A DNA stretch of 64,000 nucleotides from Mesostigma viride (lineage: Eukaryota; Streptophyta; Mesostigmatophyceae; Mesostigmatales; Mesostigmataceae), in the NCBI GenBank assembly GCA_009746045.1, contig RPFO01000962.1:1-64000 (forward strand), read 5' to 3'. Both the position numbers and the translations under genes were made by a program. The notes under the pieces were generated by a model that did not search any database, was not told the DNA's origin, and worked only from the letters and a program-made list of their open reading frames with translations. Shown one piece after another: positions 31,939-43,037 of the stretch (positions within the stretch are counted from its first letter, which is position 1; every line of letters starts with the position of its first letter).

Positions 31939-34620
31939 GGGTCCGGTGGTGAGGGTGAGGCAGCTGGTGATGTGCCAAATATGCGAGCTAGTGCGGGGCA
32001 GCACGGCTCGACCCCCCAGGCTAGCTCACCCCGCCTGGGTGCTCGCGTGGCAGCGCTAGATGAGAGCGCTGGTGAGGAGGGGGACCATGCAGAGCAGGGG
32101 GCAGTTGCAGTAGGGGATGAAGCACTGTCTCAGGGAACGAGGGAGAAGGGGGTTGGAGGAGGTACTGCAGGTGTACACACTGCAGTTCTGGACGGGCCAC
32201 CGGTACGAAGGTCCTCCCCACACCCGGGACCTCAGGCACAACAGTCTCAATGTCCATTGGAGGCAGGTGGTACACTCAGTGTACTTAACATGGCAATGAG
32301 GTTACACACACGGTTGGGTCATGGCCACGCTGCAGAGCATTGGGCAGCATCACTGGGGTTTTCGGAGCTGGTGGCGACGTGCAGAGAGGTCTGGCAGAGG
32401 TGTAAGCATTGTCAGCGCAATGTGCCTAAGCCGCACAAGTTTCATGCACGTAGACCGGTGCTAGAGAGGGGCCCGGTGCAAGTGGATGTGCTCAAGTACG
32501 ATGACAGGGAGTATGTGCTAGCGGTGGGGCGGTTCTCCAGGTTCAAGGCACTAGAGGTGTTGCCACGCAAGCACAAGGAAGAGCTGCTCACCAGCCTGCG
32601 CTTGGTAAAGGCCAAGTTTGCCGTGGTGTCAACTTTAGAGTGTGACCAGCAGTTCGAGTGTTGCATGAAGGAGCCGGGGTTTGAGCAGATTGTGGTGGCG
32701 GGTGCGGCAGATCACGAACATCAAGGGTTAGTGGAGAGACATATCAGGACCTCCAAGTTTGTGATGAGTGCTATGGCCAGGATGCGCTCGCTGTCGTACC
32801 GCGATCAGGCTCTGTTGTGCAGGCAGATAGAGGAGCACATGAATCACAGGGTGATGGTCAGGGTACATGTGGATGGTGAGGAGGTAGCCGTCACGCCCCA
32901 TGGGTTGGAGATGGGCCTGCTCCCGCTGGAGGCGGTAGAAGCATACCGTGATTGGCTGTGTGACCGGTACCTCAGGCTGGTGGACATGGACCTGCGCAGG
33001 GGTGATGTGTACGTGCCTAGCGAGGGAGCAAGGGTGTGGGCGTACCGGGAGGGAAGTGCTTTGGAACAGGGTTTGTGGGAGGGCCCTGTTGTGGTCAAGT
33101 CAGTGGACGGTGACCACATGTTGGCGAAGGTTGGGCGTGAGGACCGCCGCTTCGACCGACTACTGGCGTGGAAACACTTGCGGCCGTACTACGAGGGGCT
33201 AGGTGCGCCAGCAGACCTGCCCCATGAGGAAGGTGCGATGGGCTCCAGCGCGCAGGCTGGAGGTGAGGCGGGGGACCCAGGGACGGCCGCAAGGGGGGTG
33301 AGAGAGGAGACGGGGCCTGATCAGCCTGCGCCCTCTCTTCCGTCGGATGGTGGGTTGCCACTGTCCAATGGCGGTCCAGCCAGTGTGGGACCAGGCGGGC
33401 TGGGGGTTGCCCCTTCCGCTGATGGTCAGGAGGTGCAGCGCGCGACAATGTTTGCCCGTGTCATTGAGCGGCTGCAGGAAGCCCGGCGGGCAATCGCGGA
33501 ACGCGAGCAGCCGGGGGGCACGTTACCACGGGCCGGCGGGGCGGGCAGGCCGTCGGCTGTAGGTGGGGCGCCTCAGGCCGGCGAGGGAGCCGTAGGAGGG
33601 CCACCACAGTCCAGCGAGGCCAATGCAGGGCCAGCCGCAGGTGGAGAGGCACAGGCCGGCGATGCTGGCGCATCGACCGCAGGTGCGGGGCTACAAGCCG
33701 ATGGCGCTGATGGGTCGGCTAGCACCCGGCGCGAGTCACTGAGTGGCGGTGATGGCTCCGAGGGCGGCGGCGACGTCGCAATGGAGGCTGGTAATGAGGT
33801 AGCCTCGGTGTCTAAGCTAGTGGATTTTCAGCAGGACGGGCTGGCTGGGTGTCGGTTGGAGGTGGATACTAATGCGGTGGTGTGCTTGCTAGGTGAAGGG
33901 GTAGCTAGGCACTTCCCGCTACAACCGTCCAAGTGGAAGTTTGTGGAGGACTTTTCTGGGGTGGTGCGCATGCCGGTAGTGGGCGAGGTGATGCTGACCA
34001 TTCTTGGGCGTGACACTCCTTTCTGCGTGCTTGAGGGCTATGATGGGCCGGCGATTCTGGGGCTGCCATTTCTTAATCACCCTGATGTTGTGATCCAGAG
34101 CTCTAGTTTGACCAGGGAGGGCCATGGGTCGATAGAGTTGGAATCGTACAAGGCAGTGCAACCTCTCAGTCTCGTCTCAAGCACCGTGGCTAGGCTAGCA
34201 GCACTGACAGGGACAGAGGGTGTGGCGTGGGGAAAGGATCTCCCGCCAGCGGTAGACCTGGTCATGCCTGCGTTGTTGCATCCATCCAGCATCGGTATTA
34301 CCAAGCGGGACATCGCTGCACATTCTCCGATTGGCTATGAGAGGCTGGTACTAGAGATGTCGACGCAGAGTGGTTTCTCCAGCTGGTGGTGCGCGTTTCA
34401 CAGGGCGCTGGAGGAGTGGCAGGGGTATGGTGTGTATGAACCAATGGACAGTGTGCCCAAGGGGGCCAAGGTACTTCCTCTCAAGATGGTGTTGTCTCAC
34501 AAGGTAAAGGCTGGGGTGGAGGTATGCTATGTGAGGCCGGTGTCGCAGGAGTTTTCGGGAACCAGTGAGCTGGCCAAGGAGAGCTGTACACCCCAGGCCT
34601 GGCGTGGGATAGCTTCAGGA
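31936..34620 (+). CDS. Element C pol, part 1: integrase, protease-like domain, start of RT
   Basis: The frame is open from the UGA through 34791, but coding identity changes frame near 34580. Integrase: LHTRLGHGHA ... CREVWQRCKHC (HHCC), GPVQVDVLKYDDREYVLAVG, STLECDQQFECC and DHEHQGLVERHIRTSKFV supply D, D and E. A C-terminal part follows with KVGREDRRFDRLLAWKHLRP. A long Gly/Ala/Pro-rich linker separates it from the retropepsin-like domain, GCRLEVDTNAVVCLLGEGVA (DTN at 33865-33873), MPVVGEVMLTILGRDTPFCV and LEGYDGPAILGLPFLNHPDV. The RT then begins (LEEWQGYGVYEPMDSVPKGA). This is the most complete copy of the domain order in the window, in one uninterrupted frame. Confidence 0.88.
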
Positions 34621-35896
34621 TTATCACCATGCTGTATCTCGGTTTCCTGGATGAGGGCAGAGACTATGGGTGTGCGTCTATTGATGTCAAGCGTGCTTTC
34701 CCTAACTCTAGCGAGGAGGTGGCGCGTGAGGTGTGGGAAGGCACGTCACCCCTGGTGGTCCAGACACCCTCGTTTTGGATGGAGGAAGTGAGGGCAGAAT
34801 TCATGGGCTTGTTGAAGGCCATAGAGGGACTGCAGAGTGCCTCGATTGTGTGGCGTATCACTTTGATGCGTGCTCTGTTTGAGCTGATGACATTCGAGGT
34901 ATCCCCGTACGACCCTTCGTTGTTTGTGGCACAGACTCCCTCAGGTCCCTTGTTTGTACAATTGCATGGGGATGACCTGCGAGTGGTAGCACCCCGTGCT
35001 GTTCTGCATCAGTTCTATGCAGATCTCGCTAAGCGTTTCCCTGTGGGCGAGCTGCAGGTGGTGGACCAGCAGACTCCGCGTGTCTTCTGCGGTGTAGTGC
35101 AGACCCTGCGAGTGACGTCTGGTAGGCATCAGATGCACCTGGGTATTCCTGACAAGTATCGGGAGGAGCTGATGGGCTCGGTGGATGAGCTGTGTGCTAA
35201 GGGCCTGTGGAGCCGCCTGCGTGGCAAGCTAGGCTGGATGGCGGCAGTGTGTGCGCCCGATCTGGTGGTGCTGAGTAGGACGGTAGATGACGTGTTGTCG
35301 CAAGTCCATCCGTCGGTTGTGAGGCAGTATGTGGCCGAGAGCCAAGGTGTGGTGCTTTCTGGCCTGTCGGTCTCTCAGCCCGCTGTTCTTCACTGCTTTG
35401 CAGATACGTCGGGTGAGGGCAGGGAACTGACCAAGCTGAGGGCACGGATGGGTGGTCTGTTTGTGCTCTGTAACCCAGGGGGTCGGGGATCGCTGTGTGG
35501 GTGGTATTCGAGACTGTGCAGGCGTGTGGCAGTTGGCTCTGACACTAACGAGTGCCGTGGTGTGTGTGAGTGTATCAAGGCTTCGCTGTACCTCGAGCAG
35601 TTCTTGCGCTGGATGGGCAAGTGGATGGGTGTCCGTTTGGTGCTGACGACAACTGTGCATACGGATAGCCAGCCGCTTGTGAGCTTTATCCTAACAGCTT
35701 GTCCAGGACGCGTGACCTCGATTTCCTGCTGTTGAAGGAGCTGTCTTACGCGGTGAGCGTTCTCCATCTGCCGGGGAGGCTGAACCCGGCGGACGCGGTG
35801 ACCAAGCTGTTTGCGGCAGCGCGAGAGCAGTATCGCATCTTGCGGATGGTGATGGCAGGTTCACTTGGGGATCTGCGGGAGTTGTTGGTTGTTTGA
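34583..35896 (+). pseudogene. Element C RT and RNase H, two one-base shifts
   Basis: A missing base near 34580 moves the RT to the frame reading ELYTPGLAWDSFRIITMLYL. It continues GCASIDVKRAFPNSSEEVAR, KAIEGLQSASIVWRITLMRA, SPYDPSLFVAQ and VQLHGDDLRVVAPRAV (HGDD at 34965-34976). RNase H reads VLHCFADTSGEGRELTKLRA, GSDTNECRGVCECIKASLYL and TVHTDSQPLVSFIL. A second shift near 35695 leads to SRTRDLDFLLLKELSYAVSV and RLNPADAVTKLFAAAREQYR, ending at 35896. Otherwise intact. The two shifts could be assembly errors. Confidence 0.88.
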
Positions 35897-36387
35897 GCTT
35901 GGACCCTGAGGAATTTTAGCCTGTGGCCAATTTGAGAACGTTGTTTGGGCCGGGGGTGATCCTTATGCCTGCCCTATACTGATGGTGACCCGGCACGGTT
36001 GGATAATTTGCTCCATAATTGATTTGGTGGGGGGGTGTCCTTGGTTGAGGACTGGTGCGGTTGGAACGGGTTGGTAATGTGTATGTATGGGTCGTGTGGG
36101 TGTGCCGGGGTCAAGGGTGGTCGTTTAGATCAGTCTTGTATTCTCGCTTGCTTACATGACTTACCTCAGACACTGGCAGTATGTGCAAGGCGTGAATGGG
36201 CGCCAAGTTAGAGGGGTTGGAGCTCCCCTAGTACATAGCGTCTTGTGCGTACTGTCTCCGAGAGTGTTTGTGAGTAACCCTTGGGTGGTGGTGGATATTG
36301 TGAGGATTGTTGGCATGTATGTCGACTGTGGGTTGTGGTTAAGTGGCCGAGTGGTGGATGTGACTGCTCGAAAGAAAAAGGGGCTGG
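35897..36387 (+). other. 3' untranslated region of element C with polypurine tract
   Basis: No gene. It is G/T-rich. The stretch GAAAGAAAAAGGGG at about 36370-36383, just before the LTR, is a good plus-strand primer (polypurine tract). Confidence 0.7.
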
Positions 36388-36991
36388 TGTTATATTGTGG
36401 GCTCGCAGTCACATAAAGTATTGGAATTTGGTTATGCTCGGAATTGGCCAAGTCCGGATCGAGGTCAGCCGGCAGCGCCGCGCTGAGGTTTATTTGCTGG
36501 GCCGGCGGTCAGTGGGAATTTATGTGTACGGTCAGGCAACGGGTCGTAGGTTCTGGCTGTGGGCTATTTTGGGTTCTGGCCATTACCGTTCGTTCCGTGG
36601 GCAACCTTGGTTCCGTACCGTTTGTCCAGGCAAGCAGTGGGGAGGATCTCGGTTGCGGTGCGTTATGTTGTGGAGTGTCGTTTGGGAATTATGTTGGTGT
36701 ATTTCGGTTGGTTTGTACTTGGGTACGTTCTCAGGCCCACGCCGTTGCTCAGCGTTGGGTGAAGCCACAGAGCTACTCGCAGTGATGACCTACAGCGGAG
36801 CATTGAGTCAAAGCTGTTTGGCGGCGTGAAAGGCCGACACGCAGGAGAAAGCTTTGAATCACGTTGCAGCAAATGCTGTCAATGGCCGACGTTGTCGACA
36901 TGTCCGGGGCTGGGCGCTGAGCGAGTAATCTATTTTGTTACGTCCTTTATTATTCGGAAATACAATACACTTAAAGAATTTTATTTTAACA
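36388..36991 (+). repeat. 3' LTR of element C
   Basis: Starts TGTTATATTG and ends TTTTAACA, followed by AGGGG. It carries a 4-bp insertion (TCGA-like, near 36458) relative to the 5' LTR. Confidence 0.94.
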
Positions 36992-36996
36992 AGGGG

Positions 36997-38813
36997 TGGT
37001 GCACCGACGGAACGGCGTGCTGGAACCAACGGTCAAGCAGCTCAACCTCGTGATCGCCCACACGCAGGCTATACTCACTCGAGGCCGAGCTACGGCCGAG
37101 GGGCTGGCTGCCATCTTGGGGCGGTGGTTGTGGCTGCAGATGTTAAGCCGCAGCTGCTTGTCCATTTGGCAGCAATGTTTCAAATTCATCAGCCTGCAAG
37201 GGTGGGGGCAGCGATCTTGGGTGCTGTGGGCCGGGGTGCGGGAGGAGTTAGAGTGTGCCCTGGCCTTGGCTCCCATGCTAAGGGTTGACCGAAGCGCACC
37301 TTTGGCACTCGAGGTGGTTGCATCTGACGCGTCCACCTACGGGCAAGGTGTCGTGTACGCAACCATGGAGCCGGGCGATGTGACGGAGCTGGCGAGGGCA
37401 CGAGAGGTGCGGGGGTACCCGACTTTGCTCATACCAAGCGAGGTGGCCTACGCTGGCCCTAGGCCACTGAGCGCGCGGGCGCAACAAGCAATCACTAGCC
37501 AGCAATGGCGGGTTGGGGTCAGGAGTCGTTGGCGGGATCCGGGGATGCACATCAACGAGAAGGAGGTGCGGGCTGCAGTGAAGGGCGTGGAGAGGAGTGC
37601 GCGCAGCTTGGCAAACCGAGGCAAGCGGGTGGTGAGGTTGGTGGACTCCACCGCGGCGTTGGGCTGCTTGGCTAAGGGGCGGTCCTCATCCCACAAGCTC
37701 AACAAGCAGTGCCGCCGCTTGTGCGCGCTGACCCTCGCCACTGGGAGTCGTTCCCAGTGGGTGTGGACGCCGAGTGCACTTCAACCAGCCGATGGCGTTT
37801 CTCGCGGCCAATCCATGGCGACTTTCTTGGCAGGCTGGGTGCGCGACCTGACCGCGGAAGGCATCCATCCTAACCCGGGGCCCCCTGCACCTGTTAGCTA
37901 TCTTCCATTGCTAGAGGGGAAAGTAAAGCCGGCTACCTTGCTGGCCTACCGTCGTGGTCTTGATTCCCTCTTGACTTGGTGGGAGGCTGGTGGGCGGGCG
38001 GACAGGTCATCGTCACGAGCTGACACCCTTGAGGAGACATTTTGTGCGTATGTCGCCTGGGCTAATTTTGGGGGGTACAGCCGCCAAACGTGTGTCAATG
38101 CCTTGATGGGGTTGCAACTTTATTATCCCGGTATGGTGAAGCGGTGGGACTTGGCCCGTGGCGTCTTTGCTGGGTGGAAAACACTTGTGCCCCCCCGTGC
38201 CCCTCCTCCCATTCCATGGGAGGCGGCGTTTGCGCTTGCCAGCACGATGGTCATGCACGGTCAGCGCCTTGCGGGCCTGCTGGTGGTCATCGTGTTCCGC
38301 CATTACCTGCGAATCTCGGAGGCGCTGAACCTCCGTGTTGGCCATGTGCGCCTCCAGCCTGACGTTCGGCTTGGGCCGGCTCAACGGGGCGCCCTACTGC
38401 TGAGGTCTATCAAGACCTCTAAGGGCAAGACTCAGTCAGTGGTGGTAGAAGATGTGATGTCTGAAACCATCCTCCGTCACTGCATCGCAGGTAAGCACGC
38501 TTGGGAGGCCGTGTTCCCTTTCACCTACCCGCAATTCAGGCGCATTTGGCAGGATGCGACTCAGGCCTTGGGGGTCGCCCAGATTTTCACCATTCAGGGG
38601 CTGCGGCATGGGGGTGCCACTCATGATTTCCTCGCGGGTCACAGCATGGGGGACATCCAGGGCCGGGGGTACTGGCTTAGCAGCTCCACGGTTGCCCATT
38701 ATGTGGGCTTGCACCGCAGTTTGGAGGTGGAGCTGCCTGAGGTTCTTCTTCGGGCCATGGCCGCCTGCCCCCCTCGGGCCTGGCGGGCTATTTTGAACTT
38801 GCCCTCCACCTAG
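36997..38813 (+). pseudogene. DIRS-like element pol, piece 3: end of RT, RNase H, tyrosine recombinase
   Basis: Continues from 16605 in frame (VVHRRNGVLEPTVKQLNLVI). RNase H: LEVVASDASTYGQGVVYATM, GMHINEKEVRAAVKG, RLVDSTAALGCLAKG and VWTPSALQPADGVSR. A 2A-like GIHPNPGP follows (37860-37883). Then comes a tyrosine recombinase: an N-terminal core-binding part (LAYRRGLDSLLTWWEAGG), FRHYLRISEALNLRVGHVRL with the first Arg, a Lys-rich segment (LLRSIKTSKGKTQSV), TIQGLRHGGATHDFLAG (second Arg; the usual His is Gln) and YWLSSSTVAHYVGLHR with a Tyr candidate. The RT, RNase H and recombinase order defines DIRS/Ngaro-like elements, which integrate without DDE integrase. The piece is open throughout, but its N-terminus is lost to insertions. 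Confidence 0.85.
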
Positions 38814-39536
38814 TTTGGTTGTTCCTTTCTATGTCATTATGCTAGGTTCTTTGCCCCTGGCATGGATCGCCAGGGAGGGATATAAGGGTAAGGCTAGCCT
38901 TTGCCAAGCAATAAGTGTTCCCATGAGCATCGGCGGCCGGGATGTGGCCTGCCTTTTGTATGTGCTCCACTCATTGTTTTAATAAAGAGTCTGGTTACCC
39001 TGGAGTTCCACGGTTAATAGAATCGTGGTTCTCTGAACATAGTTTCTTTATAGTGAGATGGAAGGGTAGCCGCTATAGCTAGGTTATTGGGTTCACGTGA
39101 CATAACTTTTGAGGCCGGTGCGGCCTGATCCGGATCAGTCGTGGCCAACACTTTGGCCAGTTTTTCTTGGCCAGGTGGCAGGAGCTACGTTGAGATATAA
39201 ACCTGCCAATGTCTAGTTTTCTTGGCTCATGGCGTAGTGATTAACTAGATCTAGATTATTTCTCTCACGCAATATGTGACCTAATAGCCCCGGCAGCCTT
39301 ACGTAAGCTGCCGGCAATTAGAACGCCACATTGCGTCATTTGTTCAGACGCAACATTTGCGTGGCGAAAAAATGCCGTCCGGGCCAAGGCCGCATGACAC
39401 GCAAAAAAGGACAAAAACAAACCCACCTAGCTAAGGTCGGCCTCTTTTCTTTTCCCGCCCACCCTCCCTGCGTGTTTGGGGGTAAGGCTAGCCTTTGCCA
39501 AGCAATAAGTGTTCCCATGAGCATCGGCGGCCGGGA
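38814..39536 (+). other. 3' region of the DIRS-like element with a 57-bp direct repeat
   Basis: No gene. A 57-bp sequence starting GGGTAAGGCTAGCC occurs at 38886-38942 and again at 39480-39536. AATAAA is at 38981-38986. Split direct repeats of this kind are known at the ends of PAT/Ngaro-type elements. The matching left-end repeat is not in the window. Confidence 0.5.
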
Positions 39537-39779
39537 GCAAGAAGCACATGCCATAATCTTCATCATTGCCCACGATCAAGATTTAGAACCCAATCTAGAA
39601 TAAATTTATTAGTTAAGATGCTATCAATTAAGATACACAACTATCATAAAAAACAACAAATTAATAATTAATAGACACGTGACTGCGAGGAAAACAACAA
39701 ATGCCACCTACTATATATACAACAAGCATGCATGTGTTGAGGGCCTTGCTAAATCGTGGTTATATAAATAACTAGTGCA
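39537..39779. other. AT-rich spacer
   Basis: No gene or clear repeat seen. AT-rich with TATATATA near 39715. It probably lies beyond the end of the DIRS-like element. Confidence 0.5.
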
Positions 39780-40209
39780 TGACATGTGAAGGGGAGGGGA
39801 GGGAAGCTCAGGGATCAATGGGAGGGGAGGGCAAGGAAGCTAAAGGAACTTAGGTAATGCAAGGAAGGAGGGAAGCTAAGAAAGGGAAGGGGAGGAAAGT
39901 TACTAAGGGAGAGGGACGAAAGGGGAGGGAAGCTAAGATAGGAGGGGAGGGGAAGGAAGCTAAAGAAACTTAGGTAATGCAAGGAAGGAGGGTCAAGCTA
40001 AGAAAGGGAAGGGGATGAAAGTTACTTAGAAGGGAGAGGGAGGAAAGGGGAGGGAAGCTAAGGGATGGGAGGGGAGAGGAAGGAAGCTAAAGGAACTTAG
40101 GTAATGCAGAGAAGGAGGGAAACTAAGAAAGGGAAGGGGAGGAAAGCTACTTAGAAGGGAGAGGGAGGAAAGGGGAGGGAAGCTCAGGGATGGGAGGGGA
40201 GGGGAAGGA
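39780..40209. repeat. GA-rich minisatellite, left part
   Basis: Imperfect units of about 120 bp containing GGAACTTAGGTAATGCA and GGGAAGCTAAGAAAGGG. It continues at 48028 on the other side of element D. Purine-rich on the plus strand over its whole length. Confidence 0.9.
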
Positions 40210-40826
40210 AGTTGTGAGAGTGAGAATGCCACGAATTCCGCCATGGTTCTTGCAGGAAGTTGCCTTTATTAATAACAAGGAAACACAGACGTAAGTCACG
40301 TCACTTCCAAGACTGCACGTAGCACAGGCGACAGGGTCGCAGTGCCAAGAGAACGTGCACGCAAGAACTAGCGTCCCGGTGTGACCAAGTCACTCATATA
40401 GCTTGCTAGGGACGCGTCCAAGTATTCAGCTGCACTGTCACAGCTGAACTGTCAATCAATTGATTACACAGACTCTGGCACGCCTTTGGCGCGCAGATCT
40501 ATCAATTGTCCATACGGCTAGTCCTGTGGACCTATCCGTACACTAGTCAGCATCAATTGTCTCATAGGTCCTGGCGCGCTACAGCGCGCCTACCTATCAA
40601 TTGACCATCAAGTCCTGTACAAGTCCTGTCAACGTCCTGCGGACTATCAAAGTGACACTTGTACATCCTGTGTCCGTACGCGCCCACAGTGGCGCGCCGG
40701 GTACTGTCGGCACAGCCTAGGAAACGTCATAACTTTTACGTTCCTTAACCAAATGAGGCGTTCAAGGTGCCGTTGGAAAGAGCGTAACAATCTCTATCCA
40801 TCTAACGTAAATCCTTTACGTTAACT
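40210..40826 (-). repeat. 3' LTR of element D
   Basis: Plus strand begins AGTTGTGAGAGTGAG and ends ACGTTAACT. Preceded by AAGGA. Repeated at 47410-48027. Confidence 0.94.
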
Positions 40827-41775
40827 CCAATCCCTTCTTTTCTTTAGGGATCACATCCCCTGCCAGGGACCCTTGAAGTAGCTTGAAATGTCCTTCACTC
40901 CAGCTTGAAGCTTGAACAGATGTCTTTAATGGCCATTGCCATTCCCCCAGCCTTTCTTTTAAGGAACTGGAAAAGAAACAGATCTGCCACAGGGAAAACC
41001 ATTCCATGAGAAATGGATAAAAACCTATGGAAGTGGCATTACAGAGTACCACCAGATATTAGAAGCACACAAAATTAAATACATACAGGTTAATTCTATG
41101 AGGTCTTCTCCAGGAATTAATCCCATCACCTCGGTAGAGCCTCCAGTACAATGACCTTCTGGCGGTGAGTTACATTAATCCCAGATACTAATCCCATAAA
41201 ACCCAGTACATATTCAATATAAGTACAATAAATCCATGACAATTAAAATACCACTTGACAAAGTAAGGCGTATTACAATAGTTTGCCTGTCATTCTCTCA
41301 ACAGGGGTCTATTGGCGCCCGTCTTACGGCGCCCGTCTACTTGCCAGATGGTAAACTGCCACAGCAAACAAATGACAAAATGAAACACATAGGCAACAAT
41401 TAAATCCTGCCCTGGGGAACTAGGGAAGTCTGAACAGGCAAACACCTGAACAGGCCAGCTTGTAGAAACATAATACCAGGGAATCGAACCCCGCCCTATA
41501 AACCCCAGAATAAAGGTTCCCAGACCATTGTGAGAAGTATGTACAAATATACATTTCTTTTAAAATAGAATACATGGTCTGTAATGGACCTGTCAACCTT
41601 GTGTAGTCAACAGCATGAACCCCAGCCAAAACCTGGCTGTATCCTGATTAAAATCAGAGTGAGTGTACCATGGTCCATGAGCCTTAGTACAGACTAAAAT
41701 ACAGGTATTATGCCAGTCACAATGCTGACACTACCACACAATCTGCTCTCCAATGCCCTATAACCAGGCACCAGC
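40827..41775 (-). other. 3' untranslated region of element D
   Basis: No gene. Next to the LTR on the minus strand is a purine tract, AAAGAAAAGAAGGG (about 40831-40846). A T-arm-like hairpin, GGGG-TTCGATT-CCC(T), lies at about 41477-41493, in the same relative place as in element A. Confidence 0.65.
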
Positions 41776-43037
41776 TTAGACAGCTTGCTGAGATGGGTCC
41801 ATCAGAGACTGAAGAACCTTGTATTGCACTGCTGCCTTCTGCACTAGCTTGGTCAAAGCATCAGCAGGATTGTCAACCCCAGGGATATGCTCAATATTGG
41901 CCAAGGAGGACAACTCCTTAAGAAGGAGATAATCCAAGTCCCTACTTCTGGCCATCTGCCTGTGCACAAACTGCACCATCCCCATGGAGTCTGTTTTTAG
42001 AAGAGTGGTAACCTGAAGTGGCCAAGGAGTGTTAGAAGTCATCTGATGAAGCAACTCCTTCAGATAAAGGCTTGTGTGAATGCCTTCACAAATAGCCCTG
42101 CATTCTGCCACATCACTGCTGACAGCCACCCGTTTGTGCAGGCGACTAAACCAGCTCACCAAACTCCCCAGGCCTTCCTGTCTGAGCACAAAGAGCCCTG
42201 CAGCCCTGCCCCTGACCTTGGAGACCTGCCTGCTGTCCATTGAGCTATCCACATACAGCTCCATGCAAATGGGTTGTGATAAATCCACTGCAGACAACAG
42301 AATGCCAGATGAAGCCCTGACCTGATCAGCCACCTTGGCAGACCCTAGCTCCACCAGCATGTCATCAGGCAACCTGGCTATGACCATAAGGTCTGGCCTG
42401 GAAATGCCTGCCACCCAAGCAACCATGCCCCTCACCATGGGACACAGTGCCTGTGTGATGGTTGGAGGAAGCTTGCTAATGAGGGTCTCTTGATAATCAT
42501 TGCCCCCCACCAGCAGCATACGCCACTCCCCCCCTTCTTCACCAGTGTGGCCTCCATGCCCACAAACAGCAGAGGCTCATTCTCCACCTGCCATTGCTCC
42601 CTACCCAGAGGAAACTTGGACTTAATGATGGAGATCAGCTCCTTAAGCCACGACGTGGGAGCTATCAGATGTAGGTCATCCCCGTGCAGCGAAGCATACA
42701 CTGGCAGGCCTTCCCATTGCCCCAGAAACAGACAGGGGTCTACAGGAGAGACCTTCAAGTTGCAATGCTCCTTCAGGAAACGGTTGAGAGTCTCCCTCCA
42801 GATTATTGGACTTGACCTCAGGCCCTCCAGGCCCTTGAGGATTTTAAGGAACTCCGTGTGGATGTCCCTTTTCCATACAGCAGGCACCCTAACATAGAAA
42901 GGCGTCTTGCCCTCCCACTTTTCCTGTGCCACATCTGCATCCCCTCCAGAAATGCCCTCTTGAAGTCTACCACCACTGAGCCATAGTCCAAGCCCTTGTT
43001 GAGAAGGCCTAGAAATACACACAGCAGCAGCCTCCAA
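41776..43037 (-). pseudogene. Element D RT (C-terminal half) and RNase H, frameshifted
   Basis: The RT part reads KILKGLEGLRSSPIIWRETL, VSPVDPCLFLGQWEG and YASLHGDDLHLIAPTSWLKE (HGDD at 42686-42675), then FVGMEATLVKKGG. A shift near 42510 leads to ITQALCPMVRGMVAWVAGIS and RNase H: ICMELYVDSSMDSRQVSKVR, SSDVAECRAICEGIHTSLYL, TLLKTDSMGMVQFVHRQMAR, VDNPADALTKLVQKAAVQYK. It ends at 41776. Catalytic acidic residues are present. The shift lies close to a C-run. Confidence 0.87.
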
